DNA from: Bacillota bacterium
GTDB lineage: Bacteria > Bacillota > Clostridia > Lachnospirales > Lachnospiraceae
NCBI GenBank assembly: GCA_023457255.1
Contig: JAEWMB010000002.1
Span: 1-64,000, forward strand
Length of the DNA: 64,000 nucleotides
Direction of reading: 5' to 3'
Below the pieces are notes generated by a model. The model did no database searches. It was not told the origin of the DNA and worked only from the letters and a program-made list of their open reading frames with translations. Positions 8,513 through 17,389 of the stretch are shown here, piece after piece (position 1 is the first letter of the stretch; each line of letters starts with the position of its first letter). The position numbers and the translations under genes are program-made.

Positions 8513-9133
8513 TTAATACCGCTTTTGCATTTTTCGTGTCAGCTTTTTGCTTAGTATATTTTCCTTTTTAGTATTCGCCGGTTTTCTTTCCTTAGGACGT
8601 TTTTGGGCTATAAAGATGTAATAGCCATCCTTTTCGTGAATTTCTACACCGCCAAAGACTGAGATGATTTTATTTTTATACCAATCTTTACGCTTTGTTA
8701 CCATAAAGAGTTTTCCACCCATAATAAGCTTTCGATAACTCTCCTCAATAAAATGTTTCGGGACAGAAAAATCAACATGATAGGGAGGATTTGATAGGAT
8801 AAGAGAATATTCACCTTTTTGGATATTACGGAATCCATCACTTTGTAAGATGGTGATTCCATCAGATACCTGATTATATTCTGCATTTCTTTTACTAAGT
8901 TCCACCGCCGTTTGAGAGATGTCACACATCGTTACTTTTGCAGGAGAGAGTACTTTACTGGCATAGATTCCCACCAGACCGTATCCGCAGCCAAGGTCTA
9001 AGAGAGTATCGGACTTATCTAAGTTCACGAACGACAGCATAGCCAAGGTACCGCGATCGGCAAAGGAAGGTGAAAAAACTTCTGGATCGGTCATAAAATC
9101 TAATGCTATATTATTGATAGTAACATGTATCAT
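8513..9133 (-). CDS. Class I SAM-dependent methyltransferase (RsmC-like)
   Basis: The 206-residue product has the SAM-binding motif L-D-L-G-C-G-Y-G-L-V-G (about 45-55) and motif IV S-N-P-P-Y-H (about 114-119). N-P-P-Y is typical of methyltransferases acting on exocyclic or ring nitrogens of bases in RNA or DNA. The layout matches the C-terminal catalytic half of RsmC-type 16S rRNA guanine-N2 methyltransferases, which are common as short stand-alone proteins in Firmicutes. The basic, Lys-rich tail (last 35 residues) suits RNA binding. AAAGGGG on the minus strand lies about 12 bases before the ATG. The exact target is not shown by the sequence. Confidence 0.82.
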   Translation of the reverse strand: MIHVTINNIALDFMTDPEVFSPSFADRGTLAMLSFVNLDKSDTLLDLGCGYGLVGIYASKVLSPAKVTMCDISQTAVELSKRNAEYNQVSDGITILQSDGFRNIQKGEYSLILSNPPYHVDFSVPKHFIEESYRKLIMGGKLFMVTKRKDWYKNKIISVFGGVEIHEKDGYYIFIAQKRPKERKPANTKKENILSKKLTRKMQKRY

Positions 9134-9385
9134 ATAAAGGAAATACCCCTTTCAAGTTTCTATTTTAGAAAATAATGCTAAGAAAAATAAATCTCTAAAT
9201 AAATTATAAAGATTTTAAACTCGGTTTATATGGTTTTGGTAATGTTAAGATTATAGCATGGGTGCGCTATTTAGTCAAAATATCCAAATATAATAATTAC
9301 TGAAACTTATAAGTTTGTAACGTTTTTTTCTTTTTATTAAATGTGTATAAAATGTGGTATTAGTATTTAAAAATAGCTTGTTAGA

Positions 9386-9394
9386 TGGTATAAT
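9386..9394 (+). promoter_or_regulatory. Extended -10 promoter of manA
   Basis: TGGTATAAT fits the extended -10 form TGnTATAAT and lies 23 bases before the manA start codon. The -35 region is weak, which is common with extended -10 promoters. The rest of 9134-9405 shows no gene. Confidence 0.55.
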
Positions 9395-9417
9395 GGGAAA
9401 AAACAGTGGAGGCAGTT

Positions 9418-10350
9418 ATGAGGGAGATATTGTTTCTGGGACCAGTGTTGAAAGAGATGATCTGGGGCGGAACGAGATTAAAAACAGAGTTTCATTATGA
9501 AATTCCCAGCAATAACACCGGAGAGTGCTGGGCAATCAGTGCTCATCCAAATGGTGATTGTGAGATTATAAATGGAAGTTATAAGGGCTATAAATTAAGT
9601 CAGTTGTGGCTGGAGCACAGGGAGTTATTTGGTAATGCAAAAGAAGAGGTTTTTCCACTGTTAGTTAAGATTATTGATGCGAAGGATGATTTAAGCATTC
9701 AGGTTCATCCGGATGATACTTATGCAAAGAAAAATGAGAACGGAGCATTAGGAAAAACAGAATGCTGGTATATACTTGATTGTGATAAAGATGCTGAAAT
9801 TGTAATAGGCCATCATGCAAAAAGCACAGATGAGCTGCGGCACATGATTAGTACTAATGCTTGGTCTGATTTAATTCGTATTCTTCCAATTAAAAAAGGA
9901 GATTTCTTTCAAATAGAGCCAGGGACAGTCCATGCCATAAAAAAAGGTACCTTAATTTTAGAAACCCAGCAAAACAGTGATATTACGTATCGATTGTATG
10001 ATTATGACCGATTACAAGATGGAAAACCCAGGGAATTACATCTTCGTAAGAGCATTGATGTTATCCGTTGCCCTCACAGCGATGTTCAAAGCAATCGTAA
10101 TAAAACCGAGTATCCCAAAGCAATAAAAGAACATCTTGTAACTTGTCCATATTATTGTGTAAATAAGCTTGAAATCAATGGTATGCAAGATTTTACACAA
10201 GAAGAACCTTTTACACTGGTGAGTGTAATTGAAGGAAGCGGAGATATAGATGGTGTAGGGATTCATAAGGGAGACCATTTTATTATCCCATCAGGTTATG
10301 GTACATATCAGTTGTCAGGTAATCTTAGACTGATATCATCGCACATTTAA
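9418..10350 (+). CDS. manA: Mannose-6-phosphate isomerase, class I
   Basis: The product interconverts mannose 6-phosphate and fructose 6-phosphate and needs zinc. It has 310 residues, the length of short Bacillus-type ManA proteins. Visible zinc-site features are S-I-Q-V-H-P-D-D (about 100-107), the following G-K-T-E-C-W-Y, and the later P-G-T-V-H-A-I (about 172-178). ATG 9418 follows GGAGG by five bases, so the in-frame GTG at 9406 is rejected. It lies 59 bases before the yesL-like gene and may be cotranscribed with it. In a plant-fibre degrader it would feed mannan-derived sugar into glycolysis, which is inference. Confidence 0.9.
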   Translation: MREILFLGPVLKEMIWGGTRLKTEFHYEIPSNNTGECWAISAHPNGDCEIINGSYKGYKLSQLWLEHRELFGNAKEEVFPLLVKIIDAKDDLSIQVHPDDTYAKKNENGALGKTECWYILDCDKDAEIVIGHHAKSTDELRHMISTNAWSDLIRILPIKKGDFFQIEPGTVHAIKKGTLILETQQNSDITYRLYDYDRLQDGKPRELHLRKSIDVIRCPHSDVQSNRNKTEYPKAIKEHLVTCPYYCVNKLEINGMQDFTQEEPFTLVSVIEGSGDIDGVGIHKGDHFIIPSGYGTYQLSGNLRLISSHI

Positions 10351-10409
10351 ATAGGTTGCCATTGTTAAGTAATAGAAAATGAGTGACAAGTTATATTTAG
10401 GAGGAAAAA

Positions 10410-11069
10410 ATGAGTAATTTTTTTAATATGGACAATGCATTTTTTACAATTATGGGAAAAGTGTGGGATATGATACTTCTTAGTATTATCTGGGTGTTAT
10501 GTTCCATGACTCTTGTGTTAATCGGACCGGCTACAACTGCGATGTACTATAGTGTAGTAAAGGTAATTCGCCGGGAACGCGGTTATGTAACAAGAGAATT
10601 TTTCCATTCACTTAAAGATAATTTAAAATTAGGCATTATAACCACGATAATATTCTTTGCATTAAGCTATGTAATGTACATTGACTTTACTTATTCAAAG
10701 ATTATGTTGGATCAAGGAAAAAGTTATGGCTCCTTGCTAATAGCGGGATTCATTGCAATCACAACAGTACTGGTATTCATTTTGATTTTTATCTTTCCGA
10801 TTTTATCAAGATTTACTCTTAACTTAAAAGGTTTATTTAAAACAGCTTTTATTATTGCCATGAAGCACTTTCCTACAACATTTCTAATGGCAATTGTTAT
10901 CGCAGTATTTGCATTAGCGGTATATCTAATTTATCCGGCCATTTTTATTGCACCTGCGCTTTGCTGCTTGGTATGCTCTTACTTAATTGAACGTGTTTTC
11001 AAGAAGTACATGCCAAAGCCGGAGGGAACAGAAGAAGAAGCAGGAAAGGATTTATGGTACTGGGAATAG
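10410..11069 (+). CDS. YesL-like membrane protein (DUF624)
   Basis: The 219-residue product has about five hydrophobic segments (roughly 17-45, 72-92, 105-130, 143-165 and 168-190). The start M-S-N-F-F-N-M-D-N-A-F-F and the following I-G-P-A-T-T-A-M-Y resemble the DUF624/YesL family. In Bacillus and clostridia these proteins are often encoded beside carbohydrate-uptake genes, but their function is unknown. AGGAGG precedes the ATG. The location after manA agrees with a loose link to sugar use. Confidence 0.75.
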   Translation: MSNFFNMDNAFFTIMGKVWDMILLSIIWVLCSMTLVLIGPATTAMYYSVVKVIRRERGYVTREFFHSLKDNLKLGIITTIIFFALSYVMYIDFTYSKIMLDQGKSYGSLLIAGFIAITTVLVFILIFIFPILSRFTLNLKGLFKTAFIIAMKHFPTTFLMAIVIAVFALAVYLIYPAIFIAPALCCLVCSYLIERVFKKYMPKPEGTEEEAGKDLWYWE

Positions 11070-11112
11070 ACCTTCAGTATTAAAATCACCTTTCATAGAC
11101 TCGAATTGGATA

Positions 11113-11155
11113 AGCAAGCCATCGTTATGTTATTTGTAATGATGAGCTTGCTTTA
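11113..11155 (+). terminator. Terminator-like hairpin after the yesL-like gene
   Basis: AAGCAAGC and the next bases pair with GATGAGCTTGCTT on the 3' side. The T run after the stem is weak (TTTAAAG), so termination may be partial. Confidence 0.5.
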
Positions 11156-11224
11156 AAGTTAGTAACAACAAAATTCTAGAAAGGAAAAGACAGATTAAGA
11201 TAGAGTATCTGTCAGTGTTAACGT

Positions 11225-13495
11225 ATGAATGATGCATTATACCGGATGATGGACTGGGAAGCAGTAGAAGCAATTATATATTCGGAACACGATAATCCAC
11301 ATGAAATTCTAGGACCACAGAAGACAGAGAAAGGCGTTGTAATTCATTGCTTTTTTCCGAATGCCTGTGAGGTAAATGTAAACTTACAATCGACACATCA
11401 GGAACGATATAAGATGGAGCAGATGGATGAAGCGGGTTTCTTTTCTGTTCTTCTTCCAATAAAGGAGATAGCAAAATATAAACTGGCTGCAACTTATCCG
11501 GATGGCAGTACCGAAGAAGTTATTGATCCATATTCCTATGCTCCAATAATTTCAGCGGAAGACTGCGAGAAATTTAAGAGAGGTATCCATTACAAGGTTT
11601 ATGAGTATTTAGGGGCACATGTAAAAACAATCAAAGGAGTGAAAGGTACTTTATTTGCTGTCTGGGCACCTATGGCAATGCGGGTTGGTGTAGTTGGAGA
11701 CTTTAATTATTGGGATGGCCGGAAGCATCCTATGAGACGGCTATCTAATTCGGGAATTTATGAGCTTTTTATACCGGGAGTATATCATGGAGAACTGTAT
11801 AAGTTTGAAATTAAGGCAAAAGGAGGGTTAACCTTCCTAAAGTCAGATCCTTATGCCTATTATGCAGAGGTAAGACCAAATAATGCTTCCATCGTGTATG
11901 AGAGGAAGAAATATCCTTGGGGCGATAAAGAGTGGCTGTCCAAAAGAAAAAAGGCTAAAGTAAAAGAAGAACCAATGAGCATCTATGAAGTACACCTTGG
12001 CTCTTTTAAAAAACCATCGGAAGAGAACGGAAGCTTTTATAATTACAGAGAACTTGCACCAATGTTAGCATCATACGTAAAAGAAATCGGGTATACTCAT
12101 ATTGAGATAATGCCAATCATGGAACATCCTCTGGATGCTTCCTGGGGTTATCAGGTTACCGGATACTATGCTGCAACCTCAAGATACGGAACACCGGAAG
12201 ATTTGAAATATTTTATGAATTATATGCATCAAGAGGGAATCGGTGTCATACTTGACTGGGTACCGGCGCATTTTCCAAGGGATACCTATGGCCTCTCTAA
12301 TTTTGACGGAACCTGCCTATACGAACATAAAGACCCAAGAAAGGGCTCGCATCCTCATTGGGGAACTCTTATCTTTAATTATGGCTGTCCGCAGGTATCC
12401 AACTTTCTTATTGCGAATGCCTTATTTTGGCTGGAAGAATACCATGTTGATGGTATTCGAATTGATGCCGTGGCATCGATGCTATATCTTGATTATGGTA
12501 AAAAGGATGGGGAATGGATTCCAAATGAGTACGGCGGACATGAGAATCTGGAAGCCATGGAAATGTTAAAACATCTCAACTCGGTTGTAAAAAAACGAAA
12601 GGACGGCACAATTATTATAGCGGAGGAGTCTACTGCCTGGCCAATGGTAACCGGTGATTTAAACGAAGGTGGTTTAGGCTTTGACTTTAAGTGGAATATG
12701 GGATGGATGAATGATTTTACCAACTATATGAAACAGGACCCATTATTTCGAAGAGGCTGTCATGGGGCACTAACCTTTAGCATGGTTTATGCCTATAGTG
12801 AAAACTTTATTTTGGTGTTATCCCACGATGAAGTTGTACATGGAAAGGGCTCCATGATTAATAAAATGCCGGGTGAGCCTAAAGATAAATTTGCTAATCT
12901 GCGTGCCGCATATGGATATATGATGATGCATCCCGGAAAGAAACTCTTATTTATGGGTCAGGATTTCGGACAGTTTTCGGAATGGAATGAAGAAAAAAGT
13001 TTAGATTGGGATCTTTTAGAATCAGAAGAAAACATGTCACTTCAAGAGTATGTAAAAAATCTTCATACACTATACCGGAATCACCCCTCTCTTTATGAGA
13101 CAGACCATATAGTGAATGGTTTTGAATGGGTCAGCAGTATGGATGCAGATCATAGTATTATTAGTTTTGTTCGGCTGAATAAAAAGCAGGAAGAGCGTCT
13201 CTTTGTTATTATAAATTTTACTCCGGTAATTTATGAAGAGTACTATGCGGCAGTTCCTTACATGGGGAAATACAAAGAGATATTAAATAGTGATGACTGC
13301 ATCTATGGCGGAAATGGTTATGTGAATAAAAGGATTAAGAGTGCCGTGGCAAAAGAGGTTGACGGTAGAAAACAAGCGATTAAGATAATCCTTCCGCCGC
13401 TTGGAATGGCGGTGTTTGCTATTACAGAAGGAAATCATACAAAAACGAAGAAGACACGTACGAGAATATCCAAAGTTGGAGGTAAAGATGAATAA
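11225..13495 (+). CDS. glgB: 1,4-alpha-glucan branching enzyme
   Basis: This cytoplasmic GH13 enzyme introduces alpha-1,6 branches during glycogen synthesis. The 756-residue product has two N-terminal beta domains (the CBM48-type one at about 130-215), a TIM barrel and a C-terminal all-beta domain. The catalytic residues are intact: D in V-D-G-I-R-I-D-A-V, E in I-I-A-E-E-S-T-A-W and the third D in L-S-H-D-E-V-V-H-G. The start is the least certain point, because no good ribosome site precedes ATG 11225. The reading frame ends inside the mscS start, an 8-base overlap. It contrasts with the catalytically dead GH13 protein at 20832-22769. Confidence 0.94.
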   Translation: MNDALYRMMDWEAVEAIIYSEHDNPHEILGPQKTEKGVVIHCFFPNACEVNVNLQSTHQERYKMEQMDEAGFFSVLLPIKEIAKYKLAATYPDGSTEEVIDPYSYAPIISAEDCEKFKRGIHYKVYEYLGAHVKTIKGVKGTLFAVWAPMAMRVGVVGDFNYWDGRKHPMRRLSNSGIYELFIPGVYHGELYKFEIKAKGGLTFLKSDPYAYYAEVRPNNASIVYERKKYPWGDKEWLSKRKKAKVKEEPMSIYEVHLGSFKKPSEENGSFYNYRELAPMLASYVKEIGYTHIEIMPIMEHPLDASWGYQVTGYYAATSRYGTPEDLKYFMNYMHQEGIGVILDWVPAHFPRDTYGLSNFDGTCLYEHKDPRKGSHPHWGTLIFNYGCPQVSNFLIANALFWLEEYHVDGIRIDAVASMLYLDYGKKDGEWIPNEYGGHENLEAMEMLKHLNSVVKKRKDGTIIIAEESTAWPMVTGDLNEGGLGFDFKWNMGWMNDFTNYMKQDPLFRRGCHGALTFSMVYAYSENFILVLSHDEVVHGKGSMINKMPGEPKDKFANLRAAYGYMMMHPGKKLLFMGQDFGQFSEWNEEKSLDWDLLESEENMSLQEYVKNLHTLYRNHPSLYETDHIVNGFEWVSSMDADHSIISFVRLNKKQEERLFVIINFTPVIYEEYYAAVPYMGKYKEILNSDDCIYGGNGYVNKRIKSAVAKEVDGRKQAIKIILPPLGMAVFAITEGNHTKTKKTRTRISKVGGKDE

Positions 13496-14408
13496 ATTCA
13501 ACTTTTTAGCACAGAATGCCATACGAAAGGAAGATATTATAGAGGAGTTAGAATTAAATAAAGTTATGGCAAAAATCACTACACTATGGGATGATTTTTG
13601 GCCAAAGGCATTACATTTCTTATTTTTATTACTTATTTCACTTCTTATCTATGTGATAGGTAAGAAGCTCATGAAAATTTTGATTAGAATTGTGAGGAAA
13701 GCTTTCGAACGGGCAAAGATGGATGTTGGTGTATCCAACTTTCTGATATCTGTGCTAAAGGCCTTATGTTATGGTTTGTTGTTAATAACGATTGCTGCAA
13801 CCCTTGGATTGCCTACCACCTCTTTTGTTGCCTTACTTGGTTCTATTGGTTTAACAATAGGTCTTGCCTTGCAAGGGAGCTTATCCAATTTCGCTGGCGG
13901 AGTGCTTATATTGATATTAAAGCCCTTCCGCGTTGGTGATTATATTAGTGTAGCGGGAGGTGAAGGTTCAGTTATCGCTATTGATATTTTTTACACGAAG
14001 ATTTTAACAATAGAAAATAAATTAGTTGTATTACCAAATGGCACGCTGGCAAATAGTGATATTACAAATGCAACCAGTGAACCAATTAGACAACTGAACC
14101 TAACGATACCTATCGGATACAGGGATGATATTAAGTCCGTAAAGAAAGAACTTTTTGAAATCAGTCAAAAGAATGAGAAAATCTTAGAAGATTACCCTGT
14201 AAATTTGTTTGTAAGCGGTTATGGTAAGAACTCTGTCGAGATATCAATGCGTGTTTGGTCTAAAAAAGAGGATTGGTTTTCTTTAAGGGGAGAGCTTCTT
14301 GAAGCAATTAAATATATGTTTGATGAAAAAGGATTTACCATCCCTTTTAATTACATCAATGTTAATGTTAATACGGATGAAAATAGTGAAGTAAAAAGTG
14401 ATTCATAA
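13488..14408 (+). CDS. mscS: Small-conductance mechanosensitive channel (MscS family)
   Basis: The 306-residue membrane protein releases solutes on hypo-osmotic shock. It has three transmembrane segments (roughly 40-62, 88-110 and 115-145); the third carries the Gly/Ala-rich pore helix, and the conserved stretch G-L-A-L-Q-G-S-L-S-N-F-A-G-G precedes a cytoplasmic beta domain with P-N-G. ATG 13488 has GGAGG upstream and overlaps the last codons of glgB (ATGAATAA), which indicates translational coupling. An upstream ATG at 13401 lies inside glgB and is not needed. Confidence 0.9.
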   Translation: MNKFNFLAQNAIRKEDIIEELELNKVMAKITTLWDDFWPKALHFLFLLLISLLIYVIGKKLMKILIRIVRKAFERAKMDVGVSNFLISVLKALCYGLLLITIAATLGLPTTSFVALLGSIGLTIGLALQGSLSNFAGGVLILILKPFRVGDYISVAGGEGSVIAIDIFYTKILTIENKLVVLPNGTLANSDITNATSEPIRQLNLTIPIGYRDDIKSVKKELFEISQKNEKILEDYPVNLFVSGYGKNSVEISMRVWSKKEDWFSLRGELLEAIKYMFDEKGFTIPFNYINVNVNTDENSEVKSDS

Positions 14409-14541
14409 GCAGTAACGATAGCAAAGAGAGCCCTTACTTATAAGTAGGAATAAGGTTATGTTACTATTGCATAATTTGAAAAGACGAGATGGTATATTTT
14501 TTTGGAAAAACAGAAAAATTTGTTAGTTTACAAAAAAGTAC

Positions 14542-14570
14542 TTCACATTTTTCTATAAACGTGATATTTT
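14542..14570 (+). promoter_or_regulatory. Possible glnN promoter
   Basis: TTCACA (14542-14547), 17 bases and TATTTT (14565-14570) would start transcription near 14578, just ahead of the hairpins at 14577-14632. The match is moderate. Confidence 0.35.
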
Positions 14571-14599
14571 AATAATTAAGAAAAAGTTCTTAGAGCAAG

Positions 14600-14632
14600 G
14601 GTGTTCTCCTATTAGTGAGAGCACCTTTTTTT
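14600..14632 (+). terminator. Terminator hairpin in the glnN leader
   Basis: GGTGTTCTC (14600-14608) pairs with GAGAGCACC (14617-14625), one pair being G-U, and is followed by about seven T. It lies 190 bases past mscS and 135 bases before glnN, with a small hairpin TAAGAA/TTCTTA (14577-14592) just upstream. It may end the glgB-mscS transcript or act as an attenuator of glnN. Confidence 0.65.
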
Positions 14633-14766
14633 ACAACAAGGTTATGGCTGCTATGAAATGCATCGTTGTTTTTTTATTTTAGATGTGATTTAATGGTATC
14701 TGAATGTAAATTGCGAGGGGTTTTCTGAGAGACAACATAATATCATTTTGGAAGGAGATAAGATTT

Positions 14767-16875
14767 ATGGCGGAAAAATTAACCGATATTTTTGGTATCG
14801 ACGTATTTGATGAAGCTACCATGATGGAACGTTTGCCAAAGAGGACTTTTGAGGCGTTAAAGAAGACCATTAAGAATGGTGAGGATTTAGATCCACAGGT
14901 TGCTGAGATCGTAGCCAATGCGATGAAGGACTGGGCAATTGAGAGAGGTGCAACACATTATACTCATTGGTTCCAGCCAATGACAGGAATTACCGCTGAA
15001 AAGCATGATTCCTTTATATCCCCTGCTCCATCCGGAAAGATATTAATGGAGTTCTCAGGAAAAGAATTAATTAAGGGTGAGCCAGATGCTTCTTCCTTCC
15101 CATCCGGTGGATTAAGAGCAACTTTTGAAGCCAGAGGTTATACTGCCTGGGATTGTACATCACCAGCCTTCTTAAAAGAAGATGCTGCCGGTGTTACCCT
15201 ATGTATTCCAACTGCTTTTTGTGCATATACCGGGGAAGCGTTGGATAAGAAGACTCCATTATTACGTTCCATGGAGGCTATCAGCACACAGGCCGTACGT
15301 ATTTGTAAATTATTTGGACATAGTGATGTAACCAATGTATCCTGTTCCGTCGGAGCAGAGCAGGAGTATTTCTTAGTAGATAGAGAAAAGTACTTAAAGA
15401 GAGCGGATTTAGTATTTACAGGCCGTACCTTATTCGGTGCTATGCCACCGAAAGGACAGGAGCTTGACGATCATTACTTTGGTTCCATTAAGGAAAGAAT
15501 TGCTTCCTTTATGAAAGAACTAAATTTGGAACTTTGGAAACTTGGTATTTTATCAAAAACTCAGCATAATGAAGTAGCACCGGCACAGCATGAAATTGCG
15601 CCAATCTATACGACCGCAAATATTGCAACTGATCATAATCAGCTAATTATGGATATTATGAAAAAGGTTGCAATCCGCCATGGTCTTGCTTGTCTTCTTC
15701 ATGAGAAGCCATTTGCAGGGGTGAACGGTTCTGGTAAGCATGACAACTGGTCGATTGTAACCAATACCGGAAAGAACCTTTTAGACCCAGGTAAGACACC
15801 ACACGAGAATGTCCAGTTCTTATTATTCTTATCTGCTATCTTAAAGGCAGTTGATTTACATGCAGACCTTTTAAGACTTTCTGCATCGAATCCGGGAAAT
15901 GATCACAGACTTGGTGCGAACGAGGCACCGCCGGCAATTATTTCTGTCTTCCTTGGGGAGCAGCTTGCAGATGTATTAACCCAGTTAATTGAAACAGGGG
16001 CGGCAACAAGCTCCAAACAGGGCGGAAGATTAAGAACAGGGGTGCATACACTCCCGGAACTTAAGAAGGATGCGACAGACCGTAACCGTACCTCACCATT
16101 TGCGTTTACAGGCAATAAATTTGAGTTCCGTATGGTTGGTTCTTCTATGTCAATAGCGGATGCCAATACAACGATAAATACTATAGTTGCAGATGTACTT
16201 TGCGATATGGCGGATGAATTAGAAAAGGCGGACAATTTTGACTTAGCAGTTCATGACCTAATTAAGAAGACAGTGACGGAACATCAGAGAATTGTATTTA
16301 ACGGAAATGGATATTCGGATGCCTGGGTTGAAGAAGCAAAGAGAAGAGGCTTGCCAAACTTAAAATCTATGGTTGCGGCGGTACCGGCATTGGTTTCGGA
16401 TAAGGCAATTACATTATTTGAAAAACACCATGTGTTAACACCTACAGAGTTAAAGTCTCGTGCGGAAGTTTTATATGAATCCTATTCAAAGGCAATTAAT
16501 ATTGAAGCTAAGACAATGATTGAAATGGCAAATCGCAAGTTTATTCCTGCGGTTATTAAATTTACTACGGCACTTGCGAGCAGTATTAATGCAGTAAAAA
16601 CAGCAGTACCAACAGCAGATGTAAGTGTCCAGACGAATCTATTAACAGAAACTTCAGCACTTTTAACTCAGGCAACAGCAGCACTAGAAAAATTAACAGA
16701 GTGCACAAAGATTGCCTCCGCAATGGAGGAAGGGGAAGAACAGGCAAACTACTTTAGAGATGTAGTATTCCCGGCCATGGCAGAGCTAAGAGCTCCAATT
16801 GATTTATTAGAGACAATAGTTGATCAAGAAGTATGGCCGGTTCCGACTTATGGAGATTTATTGTTTGAGGTATAA
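14767..16875 (+). CDS. glnN: Glutamine synthetase type III
   Basis: The enzyme assimilates ammonia into glutamine using ATP and is cytoplasmic. At 702 residues it matches the large GSIII class of anaerobes and cyanobacteria, not the roughly 450-residue GSI. Supporting signatures are H-Y-T-H-W-F-Q-P-M-T near residue 60, S-V-G-A-E-Q-E-Y-F near 196, V-A-P-A-Q-H-E-I-A-P near 280, and V-N-G-S-G-K-H-D-N-W-S near 325 (the nucleotide and glutamate site). AAGGAG precedes the ATG. The gene stands alone between two hairpins, so nitrogen control may act through the leader terminator at 14600-14632. Confidence 0.96.
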   Translation: MAEKLTDIFGIDVFDEATMMERLPKRTFEALKKTIKNGEDLDPQVAEIVANAMKDWAIERGATHYTHWFQPMTGITAEKHDSFISPAPSGKILMEFSGKELIKGEPDASSFPSGGLRATFEARGYTAWDCTSPAFLKEDAAGVTLCIPTAFCAYTGEALDKKTPLLRSMEAISTQAVRICKLFGHSDVTNVSCSVGAEQEYFLVDREKYLKRADLVFTGRTLFGAMPPKGQELDDHYFGSIKERIASFMKELNLELWKLGILSKTQHNEVAPAQHEIAPIYTTANIATDHNQLIMDIMKKVAIRHGLACLLHEKPFAGVNGSGKHDNWSIVTNTGKNLLDPGKTPHENVQFLLFLSAILKAVDLHADLLRLSASNPGNDHRLGANEAPPAIISVFLGEQLADVLTQLIETGAATSSKQGGRLRTGVHTLPELKKDATDRNRTSPFAFTGNKFEFRMVGSSMSIADANTTINTIVADVLCDMADELEKADNFDLAVHDLIKKTVTEHQRIVFNGNGYSDAWVEEAKRRGLPNLKSMVAAVPALVSDKAITLFEKHHVLTPTELKSRAEVLYESYSKAINIEAKTMIEMANRKFIPAVIKFTTALASSINAVKTAVPTADVSVQTNLLTETSALLTQATAALEKLTECTKIASAMEEGEEQANYFRDVVFPAMAELRAPIDLLETIVDQEVWPVPTYGDLLFEV

Positions 16876-16900
16876 TGAAATAAAAAAATAATATTAAGAA

Positions 16901-16960
16901 AGAGCTTTTGCCTTAGAGAAGATCTAATCCTACTAGTGCAAAAGCTCTCTTATATTTTTT
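16901..16960 (+). terminator. Terminator after glnN
   Basis: AGAGCTTTTGC (16901-16911) pairs perfectly with GCAAAAGCTCT (16938-16948) and is followed by a T-rich run. Confidence 0.8.
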
Positions 16961-17020
16961 AATTAATAAAAAATATTTTCTGAAAAATAAACTTGTTATG
17001 ATTATCTATAAGATAATATC

Positions 17021-17257
17021 CTAATACAAGCTTGTATATTTATTGCTAGCCAACTTAAAAAATAAGATAAATCCTTCTTTTTCATCTGGTTCAATCGTAA
17101 TCTGTAATTGTGCTCTCTCTGAGTCATACCAATTCGCTTTTGGAATTTGGAATGTCGTTTGATCATTCAAAAGAACTTTATGACTTTGGTCATAATCATA
17201 GCGGAATTCGGTTGGGCACTTAAAACTAGGTAATTCATTATGAAATGAGAGAATCAA
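17021..17257 (-). CDS. Small hypothetical protein or gene remnant
   Basis: A minus-strand frame encodes 78 residues from TTG 17257, open upstream to about 17287 with hydrophobic codons. The composition (many acidic, aromatic and basic residues) looks protein-like, but I recognise no family. No ribosome site precedes any start. It could be the 3' end of a decayed gene or a chance frame. The surrounding 16961-17340 has no other gene. Confidence 0.25.
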   Translation of the reverse strand: MILSFHNELPSFKCPTEFRYDYDQSHKVLLNDQTTFQIPKANWYDSERAQLQITIEPDEKEGFILFFKLASNKYTSLY

Positions 17258-17329
17258 AATCAGTATATCGATGCAGAGGCAGAGCTAAACCGGGGCATAT
17301 GGTTTTATCCTTAAGTAAAGGCACCCATT

Positions 17330-17359
17330 CTTTACATAAATATTACCAGATGGTATAAT
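17330..17359 (+). promoter_or_regulatory. Promoter of the LRR lipoprotein gene
   Basis: TTTACA (17330-17335), an 18-base spacer and TATAAT (17354-17359) with the extended TGG just before it. The start codon follows 31 bases later. Confidence 0.6.
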
Positions 17360-17389
17360 GAGGCTAATCATGCAAAGGAGGATGGATGA

